Part shown: one piece after another, positions 3,201 to 5,963 of the stretch
Numbering within the stretch: the stretch's first letter is position 1
How the letters are laid out: every line of letters begins with the position of its first letter
NCBI GenBank assembly: GCA_964438735.1
Contig: CAYTLW010000226.1
Location: 1 to 5,963, forward strand
Length of the DNA: 5,963 nucleotides
Direction of reading: 5' to 3'
Source: CAYTLW01 sp964438735
GTDB taxonomy: Bacteria; Myxococcota_A; UBA9042
Notes under the pieces: model-generated
The model's input: only the letters and a program-made list of their open reading frames with translations
The model's database searches: none
What the model was told of the DNA's origin: nothing
Program-made: the position numbers and the translations under genes

Positions 3201-5916
3201 GGCGACCGACGCCAAGGGCGGGGTGATCTGGGAGCAGAAGGGCGACGACGGCTTCGTGCCGCGCAGCCTTGTGGTCCGCGCCGGCGACAACCTCATCATG
3301 GGCGGCACCGCACAGGCTGGTGCGGGCTCGACCAACGCCCGGCTGCTGGCCTCGGACGCTTTCGGCAACCTGAGCTGGGACCTGAGCCCTGCGGTCGGCG
3401 GCTCGGGGCGTGCCCTTGGCCTGGCCGGCGCTGGCGGAGGAGGTCTCCTGGCAGTGGGCGCGGCGGGCGCCCCAGGGCAGCGCGCCGGGCTGCTTGTGCG
3501 CACCGATCCCTGGGGCCGACGGAGCTGCAAAACCGCTGGCAAGTGCGCGGAGATTCCCCTGGCAACATGCGATGATGGCAACGCCTGTACCCACGACAGC
3601 TGCCACGCCGTAGCGGGCTGCACGGCGGCCATATTGCCCGGGGGATTCTGCGCCAGCACCGATCAGTGCAGCAAGCGCGGCGTCTGTGTCTCCGGCAAGT
3701 GTGGTCCGAGCGACGAAGGCAAGCTGTACCACAACCTCATCGACGCCGGCGCGCTGAAGGAAGTGCTCCAGGTCTCGGCCGACGGCGACGGCGCGTTCAT
3801 CGCGGCCCGCACCACCGATGGCAATGTGTCGCTACTCCGGCTGGATCGCTACGGCACGCTGCAGAGCAAGGTGGCTGTGAACATCGCTGATTCGAAGACT
3901 GTAGTCGGCGCCGTGCCCGTGTTTGATGGCGGCCACGTGACCGCCTGGCTCAGCAAGGATGGCAGGGTCTACGCGGCGCGCTTTGAACCCTCTGGCGCCC
4001 AGGTCTGGAAGACGCTGGTCTGCGCGCCCTACGCCCTTTACAAGAAGACGGGGGGCTACGACGTTTCGGAGTGGAAGGCGTGGTTGCCTTCTTGCGGTCT
4101 GTCTGAGCTCCGCGCTGCGCCCGGCGGCGGCCGCGTGATTGTGGGGGGAGTGCAGTCGGGGTACCGAGGCATTGCCTGGGTCACCAGCGCATGGGTCGAC
4201 GTGAAACAGTGCCTGTGGTCGCGGCAATTGGACATCGCGGACGGCAAACTCCATCCCGTTACGAGCGGCGGTCACTTTTGCGGCGGCACGCAGGCCAAGC
4301 GCAACGTGAAGGGGGGCGGCCCATGGAGCCACGGCGCCAGCCATGGCAACTACCCGCTCTCCGGCAGGACCATCGGGCTGAGCGACGGCGGGCTGCTGGC
4401 ATTCGGCACGGTCTCACTTCGCAAGGCGTCCCTGAAGAACACTGTCAAGTACGCGACGGTCTCCGCCGGTTCGGCCATCGGTGTGGCGCGTTTGTCATCC
4501 CTGCACTCCGAGATCTGGGTACGCGAAATCACCACCGCCGCTGAGGATCGGCTCAGCGACGTGACCCAACGTGATGACGGCACCTATGTCGGAGTGGGCC
4601 ATCGGACCACAGACGGCGGGCAGAAGGACTGGATGATTGCGCTCTCTGCCAAGGGCGATTTGCTCTGGCAGCGGACCGGTGTGATCGGGTCGCAGGCTCG
4701 ACTCCGTCGCGTGCATGTCGGGATGGGTTCTACGCTGATGGTGGTCGCCGACGCGGTCGACCAGGGCGCGGCGCGGTTGTTGTACGGCGTCCTCGAGCCG
4801 ACTGGCTCGGTGCTGCGCCAGCGCGCGATGGGGCCCCTTGGCCTGGCGGCTGCCACCGCGATGCTGAACCCAGCGACGCGTCTGCCCGATTTTGGCATGT
4901 TGATCGCGGGTTCGGTGATCCAGGCGGGCAAAGCCAAGGTGCTGGTAGTGCGAGCCGACCCGTGGGGTTTCGACAGCTGCAAAGCGGCGGGGGTCTGCGC
5001 TGCCAAGTCGTCCAAAGACTGCGCCAATGGCAATCCGTGCTCTGCCGACCTGTGCGACGCCAAGAAAGGCTGTGAGACGGTCAATTGGAGCTGTGATGAT
5101 GGCGAGGTCTGCACGGCCGACGCATGCAACGCCAAGACCGGGTGCACCCACAGTCTGGTGACCTGTGATGACAAGGACGCCTGCACGGTGGACGTGTGTG
5201 TCCCGGGAGTCGGCTGCAGCCACACCAAAGCCATCTGCTCCGACGATGAGTTGTGCACCGCCGACACCTGCGACAAGGCCAAGGGGTGCGTGTACAAGCC
5301 CCTCGATGACGGCGCCGCGTGCGCCAAGTGCAAGGCTGGGATGATCTGCAAGTCGGCAACATGCGCTGTCGGCAACGCCAGTCTCGCCGCCACCTGCGGC
5401 AAGAAGGGCAACCCTGCCAGGACGTGCAAGGATCTGCTCGCTGTCCAGCCAAAGGCGAAAGATGGCAGCTACATGATCGACCCTGACGGCACTGATGGCG
5501 TGCCTGCGTGGGAGGCCTTGTGTGACATGGAAAAGGGCGGCTGGACCCAGGTGAACGAGACCACCCAGTACAGCTATACGTCGTACGGGGAGGGGGGCAA
5601 GTGGCACGACTACAAGTACGCCATCAGCGACGCCCAGATCGCTGCGCTCAAATCGGTCTCCGCGGCCGTCTGGCAGGGTTGGGCTTGCCAGACCCAGCAC
5701 GTGGGCTTCAACTACCTGATGAAGTGGCGCGACAGCAGCACAACCCCCGCCTCCCCTGACGGTAAGTGCTGGCATTCGAACAACAACATGCAAGTGTCTG
5801 CGGAAGGCAAATATGTGCTCTTCTCGCAGGTGCCCGTGCGCGCCTGGCAATCAGGCGATTGCTCGCCATCGGGCGAGAAGTGCGCCCACAACGTCGGCCC
5901 TGCGTGGATGCGATGA
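118..5916 (+). CDS. Giant cysteine-rich modular lipoprotein with two beta-propeller domains and C-terminal fibrinogen-like module
   Basis: About 1932 residues from the ATG at 118. Visible in order: signal peptide with lipobox TAAGC (Cys50); cysteine-rich repeats (69-766); seven-bladed propeller (773-1133); cysteine linker (1137-1195); second propeller (1202-1617); CTDC-type repeats (1621-1749); fibrinogen-like module with LCDMEKGGWT (1800-1809). About 140 cysteines occur in the mature part, nearly all in the repeat blocks, which implies folding by disulfides outside the cytoplasm. Similar repeat-rich lipoproteins are common in Myxococcota and most have no assigned function. I infer a surface-displayed binding or adhesion protein; no enzymatic motif is visible. 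The frame is also open upstream to a TTG at 16. I prefer ATG 118, or 127 nine bases later: both are ATG and precede the signal peptide, whereas the TTG directly abuts AGGGG with no room for ribosome-binding-site spacing. No Shine-Dalgarno sequence precedes any candidate. No neighbouring gene is visible, so operon context is unknown. Confidence 0.93.
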   Translation: MNQMTVGRCGGRRQIPRICAEQHRWGFKTLVRRLAFLCLGGAIFATAAGCGEDVQDTPLVTDSGPAPECLADSDCLAVQRPCAAARCDAGVCIALDLDQGACDDGNPCTVGDACQGGVCNSGSNLCQCAGQGDCANKNDGNLCNGVLYCDLSQVPHVCIVNPASFVYCNQTGSTQCANNACDPNTGECGPIARPDGTTCNDGDPCTVESACQNGKCQSGKATHCQCDSDSDCPDDGDPCNGTLFCDLSIFPYSCQTNPATVVNCAKNKDTNCLKNACESATGKCHMQAVEEGTPCDDDDATTANDACQLGVCVGGVNVAKCAVDSDCPDDGDLCNGLPYCDKATATCVINPATLITCPSVSDKACIKNTCVPSTGQCAMSPTATLTPCDDKDTCTKGDFCLAGACKGGEFTCKCASDLECDGKEDGNQCNGTLFCNLASGKCTVNPSKVVICKTVDDTDCKKNACVPLSGACTMTDAASVKAIDCGSGVDAQPGDKCRHEVKPAGEPLAKNLPCDDADKCTEGEVCANGSCGGGAFVCGCETDADCDEQEDGNLCNGTLFCNKALSPAICKHNPATTVTCPALFEKPCQTNKCLPKSGLCQPVPALEGKGCDDGSKCSAGDHCNAGLCVGMAKVTCDDSNACTSDNCDPLKGCQHGKANCDDGNACTLDQCDPKTGQCKLGTPVKDGAVCNGDNSGCTVNDACAVGVCKVGVPVSCSVPTGPCEKAICATTGPTSFACVKTPIGNGDACDDGLACTLGETCLGGLCKAGGKQALYERTLAPGKGLEGWFRAATELDDGGFAVIGTALSAPGESTATRIWMARLDTVGEVVWQDFAPLPGQASEAGGVGVVRTGGDKLAFIGNHAAKDGHLGMHFILRDLGGKKLDAKTVLSGGADETLAEAAAFPGGGAAVVGVRRVGAKSDALVRRLSPGGQVVWQVVVGGAGDEEARGVGVTAAGVTLVAGSNGSLVPGKTSAMLLRLGASGTKTWLHVYGNESQQAFEDVVWLASGGGVAAGWRLVSGIRRRWIVATDAKGGVIWEQKGDDGFVPRSLVVRAGDNLIMGGTAQAGAGSTNARLLASDAFGNLSWDLSPAVGGSGRALGLAGAGGGGLLAVGAAGAPGQRAGLLVRTDPWGRRSCKTAGKCAEIPLATCDDGNACTHDSCHAVAGCTAAILPGGFCASTDQCSKRGVCVSGKCGPSDEGKLYHNLIDAGALKEVLQVSADGDGAFIAARTTDGNVSLLRLDRYGTLQSKVAVNIADSKTVVGAVPVFDGGHVTAWLSKDGRVYAARFEPSGAQVWKTLVCAPYALYKKTGGYDVSEWKAWLPSCGLSELRAAPGGGRVIVGGVQSGYRGIAWVTSAWVDVKQCLWSRQLDIADGKLHPVTSGGHFCGGTQAKRNVKGGGPWSHGASHGNYPLSGRTIGLSDGGLLAFGTVSLRKASLKNTVKYATVSAGSAIGVARLSSLHSEIWVREITTAAEDRLSDVTQRDDGTYVGVGHRTTDGGQKDWMIALSAKGDLLWQRTGVIGSQARLRRVHVGMGSTLMVVADAVDQGAARLLYGVLEPTGSVLRQRAMGPLGLAAATAMLNPATRLPDFGMLIAGSVIQAGKAKVLVVRADPWGFDSCKAAGVCAAKSSKDCANGNPCSADLCDAKKGCETVNWSCDDGEVCTADACNAKTGCTHSLVTCDDKDACTVDVCVPGVGCSHTKAICSDDELCTADTCDKAKGCVYKPLDDGAACAKCKAGMICKSATCAVGNASLAATCGKKGNPARTCKDLLAVQPKAKDGSYMIDPDGTDGVPAWEALCDMEKGGWTQVNETTQYSYTSYGEGGKWHDYKYAISDAQIAALKSVSAAVWQGWACQTQHVGFNYLMKWRDSSTTPASPDGKCWHSNNNMQVSAEGKYVLFSQVPVRAWQSGDCSPSGEKCAHNVGPAWMR
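322..420 (+). other. Short cysteine-rich lead-in segment
   Basis: Residues 69-101 follow the lipid-anchor linker and carry five cysteines (CLADSDC, RPC, ARC, GVC). CLADSDC resembles the C.(S/T)D.(D/E)C step found inside each following repeat unit. This looks like a degenerate or partial copy that caps the array and leads straight into the first full unit at 421. Confidence 0.6.
421..711 (+). repeat. Cysteine-rich repeat unit 1 (97 residues)
   Basis: First of five homologous tandem units in the same frame. It has 14 cysteines. The shared order is CDDG.PCT..(D)AC..G.C, then a CxC pair, a C-rich acidic turn, DGN.CNG.L(F/Y)C, a loop ending in C..NPA, then ..C......C..N.C.P..G.C. Exactly ten residues separate the last cysteine from the first cysteine of unit 2. 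It is an extracellular disulfide-stabilised repeat and probably forms part of a stalk. Confidence 0.85.
712..999 (+). repeat. Cysteine-rich repeat unit 2 (96 residues)
   Basis: Second tandem unit, with all 14 cysteines in register with unit 1. It contains CNDGDPCT, the CQC pair, the acidic CDSDSDCPDDGDPCNG segment, TLFCD and NPATVVNC. The alternating Asp pattern in the acidic segment resembles calcium-binding loops of thrombospondin type 3 style, but calcium binding is only inferred. Ten residues separate it from unit 3. Confidence 0.85.
1000..1278 (+). repeat. Cysteine-rich repeat unit 3 (93 residues, two cysteines missing)
   Basis: Third tandem unit, with 12 cysteines instead of 14. The second cysteine of the unit is replaced by Thr (codon 1018, in DATTAN where other units have ..CT..). 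The fifth, the first Cys of the CxC pair, is replaced by Ala (codon 1072, VAKC). All other cysteines are retained and the number stays even. The acidic step reads CAVDSDCPDDGDLCNG, followed by NPATLITC. The loop before NPA is shorter than in units 1, 2 and 5. Confidence 0.85.
1279..1656 (+). repeat. Cysteine-rich repeat unit 4 (126 residues, with 31-residue insertion)
   Basis: Fourth tandem unit. The 14 core cysteines are present (CDDKDTCT, TCKC, DGNQCNGTLFC, NPSKVVIC, KNACVP). The spacer to the next unit is 41 residues instead of the constant ten, so about 31 residues are inserted within roughly 1546-1650. The insert carries two additional cysteines (codons 1570 and 1606), which could form their own disulfide, and is rich in Ala, Pro and Gly. 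Confidence 0.83.
1657..1947 (+). repeat. Cysteine-rich repeat unit 5 (97 residues)
   Basis: Fifth and last full unit, with 14 cysteines in register: CDDADKCT, FVCGC, the acidic step CETDADCDEQEDGNLCNG, TLFCN, NPATTVTC and TNKCLPKSGLC. The same ten-residue spacer follows. DGNLCNGTLFC is nearly identical in units 4 and 5. Confidence 0.85.
1948..2415 (+). other. Cysteine-rich tail of the N-terminal stalk: half unit plus short CDD/CTDC-type repeats
   Basis: Residues 611-766, 24 cysteines. It begins like a sixth unit (CDDGSKCSAGDHC..GLC) but leaves the pattern after four cysteines. It switches to shorter motifs: CDDSNACTSDNCDPLKGC and CDDGNACTLDQCDPKTGQC, which match the CTDC repeat consensus C.D...CT.D.C....GC. 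Further C.....CT..(D)AC..G.C steps follow, to CDDGLACTLGETCLGGLC just before the first propeller. The array therefore ends in a mix of both repeat types. Confidence 0.75.
2434..3516 (+). other. Beta-propeller domain 1, seven recognisable blades, cysteine-free
   Basis: Residues 773-1133 contain no cysteine. Seven segments can be laid out: 785-840, 841-893, 894-942, 943-994, 995-1044, 1045-1095 and 1096-1133. Most follow a 'G..E/D....DGG..VVG.....L.RL...G...W' pattern, for example ELDDGGFAVIGTA..RLDTVGEVVWQ, FPGGGAAVVG..RRLSPGGQVVWQ and TDAKGGVIWE. The last blade lacks its outer strand, and the opening strand ALYERTLAPG could supply it, a 'velcro' closure known from propellers. The pattern resembles repeats common in secreted bacterial and archaeal proteins. 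The propeller fold is inferred from the repeat pattern; no ligand or active-site residue is evident. Confidence 0.7.
3526..3702 (+). other. Cysteine-rich linker between propellers
   Basis: Residues 1137-1195 contain ten cysteines. The segment starts SCKTAGKCA, then has one clear CTDC-type repeat (CDDGNACTHDSCHAVAGC) and a C....C...GVC..GKC step. It directly follows the DPWG motif that closes propeller 1. It is probably a rigid disulfide-linked spacer holding the two propellers apart. Confidence 0.75.
3721..4968 (+). other. Beta-propeller-like domain 2, enlarged, with four loop cysteines
   Basis: Residues 1202-1617 (416 residues, against 361 in propeller 1). The opening strand KLYHNLID corresponds to ALYERTLAP of propeller 1. 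Blade-like segments include VSADGDGAFIAA..LRLDRYG, VFDGGHVTAW..RFEPSGAQVWK, LSDGGLLAFGT, QRDDGTYVGVGHR..ALSAKGDLLWQ and GVLEPTGSVLRQ, ending VLVVRADPWG. Seven blades can be drawn but the middle ones are irregular. Long loops in blades 2-4 carry the only four cysteines (codons 4021, 4093, 4210, 4279). The fold is inferred from repeat pattern and from similarity in layout to propeller 1. Confidence 0.65.
4978..5019 (+). other. Junction segment after propeller 2
   Basis: SCKAAGVCAAKSSKD (residues 1621-1634) follows DPWGFD. It is the counterpart of SCKTAGKCAEIPLAT after propeller 1. It links the propeller to the four-copy CTDC-type array. Confidence 0.7.
5020..5307 (+). repeat. Four tandem 72-bp CTDC-type repeats
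   Basis: Four units of exactly 24 residues (72 bp) begin at 5020, 5092, 5164 and 5236. Each has four cysteines in the pattern C.(D/N)...C(T/S).D.C.....GC, for example CDDGEVCTADACNAKTGC and CDDKDACTVDVCVPGVGC. This matches the CTDC repeat described in Dictyostelium extracellular-matrix proteins and widespread in secreted proteins. The units are in perfect periodic register but diverged in sequence, so they are not a recent DNA duplication. The array forms a short stalk between propeller 2 and the C-terminal module. Confidence 0.85.
5308..5400 (+). other. Cysteine-rich connector before the C-terminal module
   Basis: Residues 1731-1761 continue from the last CTDC unit: CAKCKAGMIC, SATC and AATCG. 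The spacing no longer follows the 24-residue period. AGMICKSATC resembles the '..G..C....C' ending of the stalk repeats. Confidence 0.6.
5425..5913 (+). other. C-terminal fibrinogen-like module (bacterial GGGWT-type)
   Basis: Residues 1770-1932. CKDLLAVQP..KDGSYMIDPDG, then WEALCDMEKGGWTQV, matches the opening of fibrinogen-related domains (CKDLL...G.Y.I.P......VYCDM...GGGWT..). Here YCD is LCD and GGGWT is shortened to GGWT. About 120 residues follow to the stop, rich in Trp, Tyr and Ser, with five cysteines over the whole module after CKDLL (LCD, WAC, GKC, GDC, EKC). They do not show the classical second half of eukaryotic fibrinogen domains that I would recognise. In animals these domains bind sugars or acetylated ligands. 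A ligand-binding role here is inference. Confidence 0.75.
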
Positions 5917-5963
5917 GCTGATAGGGTCAGGGACCTCGGCTGGAAGGAAGTCCGCGGAGCCGC
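5917..5963. other. Downstream flank, no gene seen
   Basis: These 47 bases after the TGA contain only weak pairing: GGTC/GACC around 5925-5935, and CGGCT (5938-5942) with AGCCG (5958-5962). There is no T-run, so no terminator is called. The window ends before any next gene can be recognised. Confidence 0.6.

Noticed and set aside
4495..5850. Long reverse-strand open frame (about 450 codons)
   Set aside because: It lies wholly opposite the large gene, in a region where the forward frame shows clear domains and regular cysteine spacing. GC-rich genes commonly leave long open frames on the opposite strand. Its translation shows no recognisable motif.
5917..5963. Intrinsic terminator after the stop codon
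   Set aside because: Only 4-5 bp stems are possible and no T-run follows, and the window ends here.

Overview
The window is almost entirely one very large forward-strand gene, with its stop codon at 5914-5916. It encodes a predicted exported, lipid-anchored, cysteine-rich modular protein of about 1930 residues. The DNA is GC-rich. The combination of a lipoprotein signal, long arrays of CDDG-type cysteine repeats, propeller modules of the 'DGG..V.G...G...W' type and a C-terminal fibrinogen-like module is typical of Myxococcota and other former Deltaproteobacteria. That placement rests on protein style only; no marker gene is present.

Layout, using residue numbers from the ATG at 118: a signal peptide with lipobox (lipid-attachment Cys50); an N-terminal cysteine-rich block (about residues 69-766) made of a short lead-in, five tandem units of about 96 residues, and a tail of shorter CDD-type repeats; a cysteine-free propeller with seven recognisable blades (about 773-1133); a 10-cysteine linker (about 1137-1195); a second, larger propeller-like domain (about 1202-1617); a second cysteine block with four exact 24-residue CTDC-type repeats (about 1621-1749); and a C-terminal fibrinogen-like 'CD...GGWT' module (about 1770-1932). 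All parts lie in one open frame with no frameshift.

The design suggests a long disulfide-stiffened stalk tethered to the membrane that displays two propellers and a terminal recognition module. Cell-surface binding or contact is the natural inference, but no ligand or catalytic residue can be identified. The two propellers end in the same junction motif and run into the same kind of cysteine segment, which points to internal duplication of a propeller-plus-linker cassette.

The first 117 bases hold a perfect 7-bp hairpin and no promoter that can be named with confidence. The last 47 bases after the stop contain no gene or convincing terminator. No second gene, RNA gene, mobile element or CRISPR array is supported, so a multi-gene system cannot be shown here. 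The most notable content is the architecture of this single protein.
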